Source of the DNA: VXLM01 sp034421575
GTDB lineage: Bacteria > Chloroflexota > Dehalococcoidia > Lucifugimonadales > VXLM01
Direction: 5' to 3'
NCBI GenBank assembly: GCA_034421575.1
Contig: DAOUKG010000044.1
Span: 1-64,000 of the forward strand
DNA length: 64,000 nucleotides
Shown here piece after piece: positions 32,930-41,876 of the stretch (within the stretch, counting starts at the first letter, position 1; the number at the start of each line of letters is the position of its first letter). The notes under the pieces were generated by a model. It worked only from the letters and a program-made list of their open reading frames with translations. It did not search any database and was not told where the DNA came from. The position numbers and the translations under genes are program-made.

Positions 32930-35704
32930 ATGGCAGACGATATAACAATCACGATTGACGGGAAGGAAGTAACGGTCAAGCCGGGGACGAACGTCCTGCA
33001 GGCGGCCATGGACGCTGGGTTCTACGTGCCCTACCTCTGCTACTACCCAGGCATGAAGTCCTTCGGCGCGTGCCGGATGTGCGTCGTCGAGATCGACGGC
33101 CCGCGAGGGACGGCGACTTTGGCGTCGTGCACCGTGCCTGTCGGGCCCGACATGGTCGTCCGAACAAAGACCGACTCCGTGACCGACCTCCGACGTGGCA
33201 TCATGGACCTGCTCATTTCAGAGCACCCACACGGATGCCTGAACTGCCACCGCATAGAGCTATGTGGTCCAGAGGACATCTGCCTTCGCCACGTGGGCGT
33301 GAACGACCGTTGCGTGACCTGTCCAAAGAACGAACGCTGCGAGCTCAAGGACACCGTGCGCTGGCTCGAAATGGAGCTCGATACCGACCTAACCTATAAC
33401 AACCGCCACCTGCCGCAGAGCGTGGCCGACCCCTTCTGGGACATGGACATGAACCTCTGCATCGTCTGTGGCCGATGCGTAAGAATCTGCAGCGAGATCC
33501 GCGGAGACGACGCCCTCGCGTTTACCGAACGCGGCGGCAAGGGGCTCATCGGGACATCACAGGGGACATCGCTCCTCGAATCGGGCTGCGAGTTCTGCGG
33601 GGCCTGCATCGATGTCTGTCCGACAGGCGCGCTCGTCGAGCGTGTCCACAAATGGGACAAGGCCGTCAAGAAGGTATCGAGCGTATGTACGAATTGCCCG
33701 GTCGGGTGCAGTGTGACGATGGAAGTCGACCGTCGCAACCGCCTCATTCGAACGATCGGCGACCGGCACGGTGAGGCGAACCAGGGCCAGTTGTGCGTCA
33801 AGGGCAAGTTTGGCCTTGAATTCGTCAACAGCAAGAAACGGCTCCGAAAGGCCCTTATCAGAACCGACGGCGAGCTCCGTGAGACTACGACGCTTGAGGC
33901 CATCGACCTCGTCGCCGAGAAGTTGGGAGACTTCAAAGGCGGTGAGTTCGCCGTAATCGGCTCGGAGCGAAGCACCAACGAAGACCTCTACATTGCCCAG
34001 AAGTTTGCTCGCGTAGTAATGGGATCAAACAACGTCGACGTTGCCTCTAACGTGCGGCCTGAGCTCTTCCGACCTCTTGAGAAGATGCTCGGTCACGGTG
34101 CCGCAACGAACTCGATAAGCGACCTCGAGGGGTCAAAGTGCTTCCTCGTTGTGTCGAGCAACATCACCGAGGAGCAAAACGTCGCAGCGGTCCCGATCAA
34201 GAAGGCGATCAAGGAAGGCGCGAAGCTCATCGTTATTGATCAGCGCGAGACTGAACTCACCCGATTTGCCGACGTTTGGCTCCGTCCCCGGCCTGGAAGC
34301 GAGACCGCCCTCGTCGGTGGGATGCTGCGTGTAATCGTCGACGAGTCGCTTGATGACCACCAGTTCTTGGCCGAAAAATGTGACGGTGTGCAGAACTTCA
34401 AGAACAGCCTATGGAATTTCGACCTGCTGCAGGTCGAGCACGCAACAGGCCTGTCGCGAGAGGACATACAGGCTGCCGCCCGCCTCTTTGCAACTGGTGG
34501 ACCGGCATCAGTCCTCTACGGCCTCGAGACGGTCGACCCGAAATACCGCGAGGACTGCGTTACGGCCCTGGTCAACCTCTGCCTGATTTCGGGCAACATG
34601 TCTCGCCCTTCAACCGGCCTCTACCCACTCTACCAGGGTGCTAACGAACAGGGCGCACGCGACGTGGGAGCGGTCACCGAGTTCCTGCCCGGATACGTGC
34701 CCATGCACGACGAGGAAGGAAGATCGGAATTCGAAGACATCTGGGAGGCCTCCATTCCAACTGATGAGGGGGTGCCTGTCAGAAAAATCACCCAGGCAAT
34801 CGAGTCCGGTCGAATACGTGCGCTCATGCTGCTCGGCAATAGCCCGAACTATTCGAACGGCGAACTGGGCGACTTCATCGAGGCCCTCGACAAGCTTGAG
34901 TTCTTGGTCGTGCTCGACTCATTCACAAGCGAGATCACAGAGTCGGCGAACGTGATCATTCCATCGGCGACGCTCGCTGAAACGCATGGCACAGTTACGA
35001 ATCTCGAGCGCAGGGTGCAGTTAATCTCCCCCGCCCTCGATGTCAAAGGCGAAGAGGGATCTGACTGGCGCACGATCAGCCGGATTGCCGGAGAGATGAG
35101 CGCCACCGGCTTCGATCAACCCGATTCCGCATCCCTGTTCGACGAGATTAACAACATAGTGGATATCTATGGCGGCATCACCTATGAGCGCCTTGCCTAC
35201 GGAGGACTGCAGTGGCCGTGCCTCGCCGCTGACATGTCCGACACTCATATACTCTACGACTACGACGAACATCGCCCTCGGCTCATTCCAATAACCATGC
35301 CGGACCCCATCCAAGCTCCGGCCCCAACCGACGAGTATCCGCTGATTCTGGCGAGGGGACGCGTTCTGCATGACGCGGATGAAGCGATGACCGTCGAGAA
35401 GGTGGGCAAGCGCAACGCCATCATGCGCAGCCAGATCATCGAGCTGCACCGTCAGGATGCCGAAATGCTGGGCATCAGTGAGGGCGAGTGGGTCGAGGTT
35501 GTCTCAGCCAATAAGACCCTGCAAGGCGTAGCCCGGTTCACCTCACCACTCAGGGGGCTGGTATCCACCACGCTGCTTTTCGGCAGTCGCATGACCGAAA
35601 TCGAGGCGTCGAAGAGCCCCGACCCTATGCTCGACTTCGGTACCCTCCCTCTTACCCGTGTGCGCGTCCGACGGGCCGAAGAGATTGCGGCGGCAGCCGA
35701 CTGA
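32930..35704 (+). CDS. NuoG/FdhA-like large FeS subunit with degenerate active site
   Basis: A 924-residue protein. In order: N-terminal [2Fe-2S] (C37, C48, C51, C67); HPHGCLNCHRIELC for the His-ligated cluster; two ferredoxin clusters in NLCIVCGRCVRICSEIRG and CEFCGACIDVCPTGAL; the molybdoprotein [4Fe-4S] at C253-x2-C256-x3-C260-x28-C289; then a bis-MGD-type domain. Formate dehydrogenases have V-Cys/Sec-His after the NVD segment. Here NVD begins at 368 and position 376 is Arg in ASNVRPELFRP, so the metal-ligating residue is absent. No TGA occurs there. Subunits E, F and this gene copy the FdsGBA layout, but formate oxidation looks unlikely; the role may be electron transfer as in NuoG, or a new reaction. 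Confidence 0.85.
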   Translation: MADDITITIDGKEVTVKPGTNVLQAAMDAGFYVPYLCYYPGMKSFGACRMCVVEIDGPRGTATLASCTVPVGPDMVVRTKTDSVTDLRRGIMDLLISEHPHGCLNCHRIELCGPEDICLRHVGVNDRCVTCPKNERCELKDTVRWLEMELDTDLTYNNRHLPQSVADPFWDMDMNLCIVCGRCVRICSEIRGDDALAFTERGGKGLIGTSQGTSLLESGCEFCGACIDVCPTGALVERVHKWDKAVKKVSSVCTNCPVGCSVTMEVDRRNRLIRTIGDRHGEANQGQLCVKGKFGLEFVNSKKRLRKALIRTDGELRETTTLEAIDLVAEKLGDFKGGEFAVIGSERSTNEDLYIAQKFARVVMGSNNVDVASNVRPELFRPLEKMLGHGAATNSISDLEGSKCFLVVSSNITEEQNVAAVPIKKAIKEGAKLIVIDQRETELTRFADVWLRPRPGSETALVGGMLRVIVDESLDDHQFLAEKCDGVQNFKNSLWNFDLLQVEHATGLSREDIQAAARLFATGGPASVLYGLETVDPKYREDCVTALVNLCLISGNMSRPSTGLYPLYQGANEQGARDVGAVTEFLPGYVPMHDEEGRSEFEDIWEASIPTDEGVPVRKITQAIESGRIRALMLLGNSPNYSNGELGDFIEALDKLEFLVVLDSFTSEITESANVIIPSATLAETHGTVTNLERRVQLISPALDVKGEEGSDWRTISRIAGEMSATGFDQPDSASLFDEINNIVDIYGGITYERLAYGGLQWPCLAADMSDTHILYDYDEHRPRLIPITMPDPIQAPAPTDEYPLILARGRVLHDADEAMTVEKVGKRNAIMRSQIIELHRQDAEMLGISEGEWVEVVSANKTLQGVARFTSPLRGLVSTTLLFGSRMTEIEASKSPDPMLDFGTLPLTRVRVRRAEEIAAAAD

Positions 35705-35719
35705 TCCGCGCTGCCCGTG

Positions 35720-36658
35720 ATGACCTCCCCCCAGTGCCAGAACGAGAGTGCAGAGGACGCCCGGTCTTGCGGCATTTGTGAAATCACACAACAGGAAATC
35801 AACGACGAGTCGACTGACCCGACGACCCCATATCGCACACCCTCCGGTCACGAGCCTCCACCTCTCCCACATGGCGGACTGAGCGCCATTATTGACTCAA
35901 CCTTCTCGGTCTTTGGTGCCCACCTCTTGCCCTTCGTTCTCATAGCTCTCCTGCCACAGATTCCCCTTCTCCTGGGAGGAATAATGTCCCTGGTGGGAGT
36001 CGGCCCGACTTTCACCCTGGAATTGCCTGCCGAGACTGTCGAGGAACCATCTGGGCCGCTGATGATCAACCTCTGGGAGATGCTGGGCGTCCTGGTGTCG
36101 TCCATCTTCAGCATCCTCGCGGGCGGCGCCATAATCTACGCAGTCGCCAGACACTTCCTCGGAAGCGCCGTACTCGTTCAGCGGAGCTACAAGTATGCTT
36201 GGGCGCGCTTCCCCAAGCTGCTCGGGGTATTCGGGATTGTTGTCCTCATCCTAATCGTTCCACTGGTTCTCTCGTTTTTCATCATCGGCATCCCTCTATT
36301 GGTCTTCGGCATCGTCGTCCTATTATTCGCCACTCACGCAGTAGCAATTGAACAGATGGGCCCAACAGATGCCGTCAAACGCAGTTGGAACGTTGTACAG
36401 GGAAACTGGTGGAGGTCATTGGGCCTGTTGTTGGGCATCACTCTGGCATTCATGGGGGCGGCGCTGGTCATCTTCCTCCCGGCGGGCATGTTCCTGCCCG
36501 CCGTTCTTATTGCCTTGCTGTCGGCCGCGTTCTCCGCTGTGGTGACTCCGCTCGCAACCATCGCGATTACGGCCCTGTACTTCGACCTGAGAGTCCGCAA
36601 GGAGCAGTACACTCACAACGACCTCGCACGGGAGCTGGGCGAAATACCTCGCATGTAG
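35720..36658 (+). CDS. Multi-span membrane protein with N-terminal Cys motif
   Basis: A 312-residue protein from ATG 35720. The first 25 residues hold a reduced zinc-ribbon-like pattern (PQCQNESAEDARSCGICE), then a Pro-rich linker, then about six membrane helices (LLPFVLIALLPQIPLLLGG, LLGVFGIVVLILIVPLVLSF and others). GPTDAVKRSWNVVQGNWW recalls the membrane domain found in glycerophosphodiester-phosphodiesterase-type and DUF7847-like proteins. It lies 15 bases after the large subunit and 41 before the reductase, so it is in the operon. It may anchor or link the complex to the membrane, which is inference. Confidence 0.75.
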   Translation: MTSPQCQNESAEDARSCGICEITQQEINDESTDPTTPYRTPSGHEPPPLPHGGLSAIIDSTFSVFGAHLLPFVLIALLPQIPLLLGGIMSLVGVGPTFTLELPAETVEEPSGPLMINLWEMLGVLVSSIFSILAGGAIIYAVARHFLGSAVLVQRSYKYAWARFPKLLGVFGIVVLILIVPLVLSFFIIGIPLLVFGIVVLLFATHAVAIEQMGPTDAVKRSWNVVQGNWWRSLGLLLGITLAFMGAALVIFLPAGMFLPAVLIALLSAAFSAVVTPLATIAITALYFDLRVRKEQYTHNDLARELGEIPRM

Positions 36659-36699
36659 AGCAAGATCCGGCCATAATTCAAACTAGGAGGGGAAACACC

Positions 36700-37458
36700 T
36701 TGACCATCACTCCCGCCGGAAAGCGTAGGCCCAGATCCAAGATCGTCGACACGCGGGTAACCCGACGCGCGGATATCACCGACGATCTCCTTCTCATGTG
36801 GATCGAAAAGCCGGAGGGCTTCACCTTCAAGGCCGGACAGTATTGCACCATCGGCAACGGCGGCATCGAGCGGGCCTACTCAATCGTCTCCGCCCCTCAC
36901 GAGGACGATCTCGAACTCTTCGTCGAGCTCGTCCCCCCGCCTGAAGGTAATCTCACGCCGCTCATCTGGGACCTGCATCCCGGCGACACCGTGACGATCC
37001 GCCCGAGGGCGAAGGGTATTTTCGTCTTCAAGCCCGCTAATCCTAACCAATTCATGGTCGCGACCGTCACTGGAGTCGTGCCGTTCATCAGCATTCTCCG
37101 CGACTACCTGCACAATGACCGCGCGGGACACCACTTCTATGTTCTTCAGGGCGCCAGCTATATCGACGAGTTCACCTATGACACCGAACTGCGGGGCCTC
37201 GCCGAACAGCACCCGGACTTAATCACCTTTGTCCCGACCATAAGTAGGCCGGAGGAGGAGAAAAACGTCGGCTGGACGGAAGAGACCGGCCGCGTCAACA
37301 CGATCACGCAGGAATACGTCACCCGGTTCGGTCTAACTCCTGATGACACGACAATCTACGCCTGCGGCCACCCCGGCATGATTGAAGACGTAAAGGCGCA
37401 GTTCACTCCCCTGGGATTCCAAGTAGAAGAAGAACGCTTCTGGAAGCAGGACGATTAG
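36700..37458 (+). CDS. Ferredoxin-NADP(+) reductase-like flavoprotein
   Basis: A 252-residue protein. TTG 36700 is chosen because AGGAGGGG (36685-36692) precedes it by 7 bases; the frame extends far upstream but covers the previous gene. The FAD motif is RAYSIVSAP, the phosphate loop GDTVTIRPRAKG, the NAD(P) motif VTGVVPFISILRDY and the end is TTIYACGHPGMIEDVK. Members move electrons between NAD(P)H and ferredoxin or quinone partners. Its place at the end of the NADH-dehydrogenase-like operon suggests one route for electrons entering or leaving the complex. Confidence 0.9.
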   Translation: MTITPAGKRRPRSKIVDTRVTRRADITDDLLLMWIEKPEGFTFKAGQYCTIGNGGIERAYSIVSAPHEDDLELFVELVPPPEGNLTPLIWDLHPGDTVTIRPRAKGIFVFKPANPNQFMVATVTGVVPFISILRDYLHNDRAGHHFYVLQGASYIDEFTYDTELRGLAEQHPDLITFVPTISRPEEEKNVGWTEETGRVNTITQEYVTRFGLTPDDTTIYACGHPGMIEDVKAQFTPLGFQVEEERFWKQDD

Positions 37459-37507
37459 TGGTTCAACATCATAGTATTGATGAGCAACGGGACTGTGACT
37501 TGGTAGG

Positions 37508-37526
37508 GGCGGGTTTCAAACCCGCC
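37508..37526. terminator. Hairpin GGCGGGTTT/AAACCCGCC after the reductase gene
   Basis: Perfect 9-bp arms around one base (37508-37526), 50 bases past the reductase stop. Belongs to the family at 23397, 43270 and 60779. It lacks a T tract, so a factor-independent terminator is possible but not sure. The rest of 37459-37652 holds no gene. Confidence 0.5.
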
Positions 37527-37652
37527 TTGTCTGTGTAAAGCTACCCGCCATTTCAGTGATGTTGGAGCACTAGCCGAGCCGCCGGGTATCCTTTCTCCGT
37601 TTCCTTCCCTCCGCTAGAATGGGTACCAAGCCCACTCGGTGCATCAACCTGA

Positions 37653-40238
37653 ATGTCCACCCCCGCCCGAAAACAGTACCTCCGCATCAAGAAGCAGCAC
37701 CAGGACGAGATCCTGCTGTTCCGCATGGGCGATTTCTACGAGACGTTTGATAACGATGCCCGCCTGATATCGAGAGAGCTTGAAATCGCCCTCACCTCAC
37801 GAGAGATGGGCAAGGGCGTGCGAGTCCCTCTCGCCGGCATCCCCTACCACGCCCTCGACGGTTACCTTGCAAAGCTCATCAAGAAGGGGTACCGCGTCGC
37901 CATCTGCGAGCAGACCAGCGATCCCGCAACCTCTCGCGGAATAGTCGATCGAGAGGTCGTCCGAGTGGTGACCCCCGGCACCGTCATTGAGGACACGATA
38001 CTCGACCGGAAGGCCAACAACTACCTCGGCGCAGTGATTACCGACGGTGACAGAGCGGGGCTGGCCTATGTGGACATCACCACCAGCGAGTTTGCCACAA
38101 GCGAATTCCCGGCTTCTCATCTCTCCGTTGAACTCGCCGGGCTCGAAGCGGCGGAACTGCTCATCGCCGAGGGTTACCGGCTTCCGGCCACTGAAACCGG
38201 AGGCGATGACGATATCTCGATTACCACAGTCCCGACCGACACATTTCATGAAGACTGGGCGCGCGAGGCTCTCCACACAGCCTTCGGGGTTACGTCACTG
38301 GAGGGTTTCGGATGCGAGCGTCTGCCACTGGCCGTCCGCGCTGCGGGGGCCATCGTCCGCTACCTCGAAGACCAGCGGAGCGGAGCGCTTGGACAGATCA
38401 ACTCCCTCTATACGTATTCCACCGAGTCCTACATGGTCCTCGACCCTCAGACGCGCCGCAACCTCGAACTATTCGAGGGAGGTCGCTGGGGAGGAGATAC
38501 CGGTGCGTCACTGTTGGCAGTACTCGACCGCACAAAGACCTCCATGGGTGCGCGCCGGCTGCGTCGTTGGGTGGGCCGCCCCCTCCTCGATGTGACCGAA
38601 CTGACTAGGCGGCAGGACGCCGTGGAGTGGTTCCATCGCAGCGCCGTCCGCCGCAGCCGCGTGACCACCGTGCTTCAGAATATTGCCGACATCGAGCGAC
38701 TCATCAACAAGGTGAGCGCGCTCGCGGCGACGCCTCGCGACGTCGTAAGCCTCGGCCGCAGCCTCGCCGCGACGCCCGAGATTTGGAATATCCTCGACGA
38801 GGAGGACGACGCGCCCTCCGTGGCGTGGATGACGAGCGGTGTGCAAGACGCTTCTGAGACCGTAGACCTGATCACCAAGGCGCTCACCGACGACCCTCCC
38901 CTAAACGTTGGAGACGGCGGCGTCATTCGTCATGGCTTCTCCGAGGATCTTGACAAGCTCCGCAATTCCTCACGAGAAGCGCAGGACTACATCGCATCTC
39001 TGGAGAAGACGGAGCGAGAGCGGACGGGCATCAAGTCCCTAAAGGTCGGCTACAACAAGGTCTTTGGGTACTACATCGAGATCAGCCGCGCCAACCTGTC
39101 ACAGGCCCCTGAGGAGTACATCCGTCGCCAGACCCTTGTCAACGCCGAACGCTTCATCACCCCGCAGATGAAGGAGTACGAGTCGCTTATCCTCAATGCC
39201 CAGGAGCGAATAGCTGAGCTTGAGTCGAGCCTGTTCCGGCAGGTCTGCAAACAGGTCGCTGACGCCGCTTCGTCAATCATGACAGTGGCGCGCGCCGTCG
39301 CCCACGTCGACGCCTTCGCGGCCCTCGCCGAAGTTGCCGAACGGCAAGGCTACGTCCGGCCTCAACTGAATGAGGGCGACACGATCACCATCGTTCAGGG
39401 ACGGCATCCCGTCGTGGAGAACACCATTGAGGCGGGCAAGTTCGTTCCTAATGACATCCGCCTGTCCACTGGAGACGAACAGGTCATCATGCTCACCGGA
39501 CCGAACATGGCCGGCAAATCGACCTTCATCCGTCAGGTCGCCGTCATTACCCTCATGGCACAGATCGGCAGTTTTGTTCCAGCAGACTCTGCCACCATAG
39601 GCGTTGTCGACCGCATCTTCACCCGTGTCGGCCTCCAGGACGATCTCTCGACCGGCCAGTCCACCTTCATGATCGAGATGCTTGAAACGGCAACCATCCT
39701 CAATCACTCCACGCCACGTTCGCTGGTCATCCTCGACGAGATAGGACGCGGCACCAGCACCTACGACGGACTGGCGATTGCAAGGGCCGTAGCGGAGTTC
39801 ATCCACAGCCATCCCCGCGCCGGATGCAAGACTCTGTTCGCCACCCACTATCACGAGCTGACACAGCTCGCCGACGTTCTTCCAAGGGTGCGAAACTACA
39901 ATATCGCCGTCGCAGAAGAGGATGGCGAGGTTGTCTTCCTCCATCGCATCGTCCCTGGCGGAGCGGACAGGAGCTACGGCGTCTACGTTGCGAGGCTGGC
40001 CGGTATGCCCACAGCCGTGATCAACCGCGCGTGGGAAGTCCTCAAAGAACTGGAGGGGACAGCGTCGTCCCCGGGACCCAACGGTCGAGCCGAGGCTTCG
40101 TCCGACGAAGCACGCCAACTGTCGCTCCTTCCAACCACTCCGCCGGTCATCGACGAGTTGCTTGCGCTGGACGTCTCGTCAATGACGCCTCTGGAGGCCA
40201 TCACCAAGCTGTACGAAATTCAGGAACGCGCCAGATAG
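37653..40238 (+). CDS. mutS: DNA mismatch repair ATPase MutS
   Basis: An 861-residue protein. The mismatch-reading motif F28-Y29-E30 is present in RMGDFYETFD, and domain II-III follow (GVRVPLAGIPYHALDGYLAK). The Walker A GPNMAGKSTFIRQVA begins at residue 616; ILDEIGRGTSTYDGLAIARA is Walker B and the signature; THYHEL is the switch. Length and order match full MutS1. It recognises mispairs and recruits MutL; no mutL is in the window. No ribosome site is apparent at ATG 37653, so the true start could be a few codons off. Confidence 0.97.
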   Translation: MSTPARKQYLRIKKQHQDEILLFRMGDFYETFDNDARLISRELEIALTSREMGKGVRVPLAGIPYHALDGYLAKLIKKGYRVAICEQTSDPATSRGIVDREVVRVVTPGTVIEDTILDRKANNYLGAVITDGDRAGLAYVDITTSEFATSEFPASHLSVELAGLEAAELLIAEGYRLPATETGGDDDISITTVPTDTFHEDWAREALHTAFGVTSLEGFGCERLPLAVRAAGAIVRYLEDQRSGALGQINSLYTYSTESYMVLDPQTRRNLELFEGGRWGGDTGASLLAVLDRTKTSMGARRLRRWVGRPLLDVTELTRRQDAVEWFHRSAVRRSRVTTVLQNIADIERLINKVSALAATPRDVVSLGRSLAATPEIWNILDEEDDAPSVAWMTSGVQDASETVDLITKALTDDPPLNVGDGGVIRHGFSEDLDKLRNSSREAQDYIASLEKTERERTGIKSLKVGYNKVFGYYIEISRANLSQAPEEYIRRQTLVNAERFITPQMKEYESLILNAQERIAELESSLFRQVCKQVADAASSIMTVARAVAHVDAFAALAEVAERQGYVRPQLNEGDTITIVQGRHPVVENTIEAGKFVPNDIRLSTGDEQVIMLTGPNMAGKSTFIRQVAVITLMAQIGSFVPADSATIGVVDRIFTRVGLQDDLSTGQSTFMIEMLETATILNHSTPRSLVILDEIGRGTSTYDGLAIARAVAEFIHSHPRAGCKTLFATHYHELTQLADVLPRVRNYNIAVAEEDGEVVFLHRIVPGGADRSYGVYVARLAGMPTAVINRAWEVLKELEGTASSPGPNGRAEASSDEARQLSLLPTTPPVIDELLALDVSSMTPLEAITKLYEIQERAR

Positions 40239-40267
40239 CCTGCCGGTTCACAATTTGTTAAGCGTTA

Positions 40268-40285
40268 CGTTACTTTCGAGTAACG
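40268..40285. terminator. Perfect 7-bp hairpin after mutS
   Basis: CGTTACT-TTCG-AGTAACG, a 7-bp stem with the stable TTCG tetraloop, 30 bases past the mutS stop and 78 before the next start. There is no T tract, so it could be a terminator, an mRNA-end protector, or an operator (CGTTAC is repeated just upstream). Function unresolved. Confidence 0.5.
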
Positions 40286-40362
40286 GCGTCTCGCTACACT
40301 GAACGAAAGCTGGACCGTTAAACTGTCTACGAGTTACTGTCGAATAGTCTAAGGAGGATTCA

Positions 40363-41625
40363 ATGCGCAGACCGGTATCCCTTCTGATGGTCTTGGGTCT
40401 CGCAGTGGCCGCGCTCGCGTTCCTTGCGGCCTGCACGAGCGAGGACGAGGACGCCATGACGGACTCCCCTCCGGCCACGGCTGCTGAAACTGTTCCCACA
40501 CCCATGCCGGAGCCGACTCCAACAGCGGTGCCGACGCCCTCGCTGTCACTCCCGATTACCGAAGACACCATTACGGCCCCTCGCATCAGCGGTGAGGGAA
40601 TCAACGAGTGGATCAACTCGGAGGAACTCATCCTCTCGGAGCTGCAGGCGGAGAATAAGGTAGTCCTCATCGACTTCTGGACATACACCTGCATAAACTG
40701 CATCCGGACCCTCCCCTACCTCAAGCAGTGGCACGACAAGTACGCCGATCGCGGTCTCGTAATCATCGGAGTCCATACACCCGAGTTCGAGTTCGAAAAG
40801 TCCCTGGAAAACGTCAAGGAGGCCGTCGAGGGGTTCGAAATCAAATATCCCGTCGTCCAGGACAACAACTACTGGACGTGGAACGCCTTCAACAACCGTT
40901 ACTGGCCTGCAAAGTACCTGATCGACAAGGACGGTTACGTCCGCTACTCCCACTTCGGAGAGGGCAGGTATGACGAGACCGAACAGGCTATTCGCCTTCT
41001 GCTCGAGGAGGCCGACCAGGCGGTCAGCGACATAGCGGACGACCTCAACCCGATCAGGCTCGTGGCGCCCAACGCCATGAGTTCAAGAAGCCCCGACGGA
41101 CTGACGCGCGAGCTCTACGCCGGCACCGGCCGCAACTACAGCGCGCTGCGGTCGGGAACGAGGGCGCCCTACGTACTCAACGAGGAGTACTACGAGCGTG
41201 GAAGTACGGATACCGAGTACACGGATCCCGGCGATTGGAAAAATCATCATATCTACCTGCAGGGCCTTTGGCACAACGGCGAGGAGAGCCTTCGTCACGC
41301 CCGGATGACGGAGGAGTTCGAGGACTACATGGCGCTCCGGTTCAACGCCGTTGAAGTGAACGTCGTCCTCCGCACCCAGAGTGAAACGCCCTACACGGTC
41401 CAGATTCGGATGGACGGTGAGCCGCTCACCAGCGAGGACGCAGGCACCGATATCTGGTTCGACGACGAGGGCAGGAGCTTCATCACCGTCAACGAGCCCC
41501 GCCTGTACGCGCTCATACGCCTCGACGCCTTCGAGAGCCACGAGCTGACCCTGAGTTCAAACTCCGACGAGTTCGAAGTATTCGCCTTCACCTTCGGAGC
41601 ATACGTTGTCCATCCTGAAGTCTGA
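40363..41625 (+). CDS. Thioredoxin-like lipoprotein with DipZ-type C-terminal domain
   Basis: A 420-residue protein with AGGAGG before ATG 40363. Signal LMVLGLAVAALAFLAAC (lipobox LAAC), a Thr-Pro linker (PTPMPEPTPTAVPTPS) and a redoxin domain with active site TYTCINCIRTLPYLKQW (C-x2-C). IIGVHTPEFEFEKSLENVKE and RYWPAKYLIDKDGYVRYSHF complete it. The last 180 residues (YYERGSTDTEYTDPGDWKNH, LRFNAVEVNVVL) match the domain following thioredoxin in DipZ-like proteins. It is expected to reduce or form disulfides outside the membrane. A second thioredoxin-fold lipoprotein follows at 41877. Confidence 0.88.
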   Translation: MRRPVSLLMVLGLAVAALAFLAACTSEDEDAMTDSPPATAAETVPTPMPEPTPTAVPTPSLSLPITEDTITAPRISGEGINEWINSEELILSELQAENKVVLIDFWTYTCINCIRTLPYLKQWHDKYADRGLVIIGVHTPEFEFEKSLENVKEAVEGFEIKYPVVQDNNYWTWNAFNNRYWPAKYLIDKDGYVRYSHFGEGRYDETEQAIRLLLEEADQAVSDIADDLNPIRLVAPNAMSSRSPDGLTRELYAGTGRNYSALRSGTRAPYVLNEEYYERGSTDTEYTDPGDWKNHHIYLQGLWHNGEESLRHARMTEEFEDYMALRFNAVEVNVVLRTQSETPYTVQIRMDGEPLTSEDAGTDIWFDDEGRSFITVNEPRLYALIRLDAFESHELTLSSNSDEFEVFAFTFGAYVVHPEV

Positions 41626-41722
41626 ATGGGAAGCTGCAGAGCATCTTTGTCCGTTCGCCTTGAGCAGCGTTACGCCCCGTACGCGGGGCCGTGCCGGGGT
41701 TTCGGTAACTACTGGAAAGGTG

Positions 41723-41790
41723 CCCACAATCTCTCCCCCGCCGGGGGAGAGATACAGAGAGGGGGTTCCAGCAGTTACTTGAAAGCCTGT
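41723..41790. repeat. 68-bp dispersed repeat, copy 2
   Basis: Near-identical to 15452-15518: CCCACAATCTCTCCCCCGCC, GGGGGAGAGATACAGAGAGG, then AGCAGTTACTTGAAAGCCTG. One hairpin arm pair differs by a compensating extra base. No credible gene is present in 41626-41876; a frame crossing it is an artefact of the repeat. Confidence 0.8.
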
Positions 41791-41876
41791 AGATGGGTTG
41801 CCGGTGGTCTCGCTCTAGACTGGGGAGTAACCAAGGAAAGTAGCGTTTGTTGTTCAAGGGAGAGTAGAGGTAACAC

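Noticed and set aside
34049..34060. Possible selenocysteine in the FDH-like subunit
   Set aside because: The codons are AAC GTG CGG CCT; there is no in-frame TGA.
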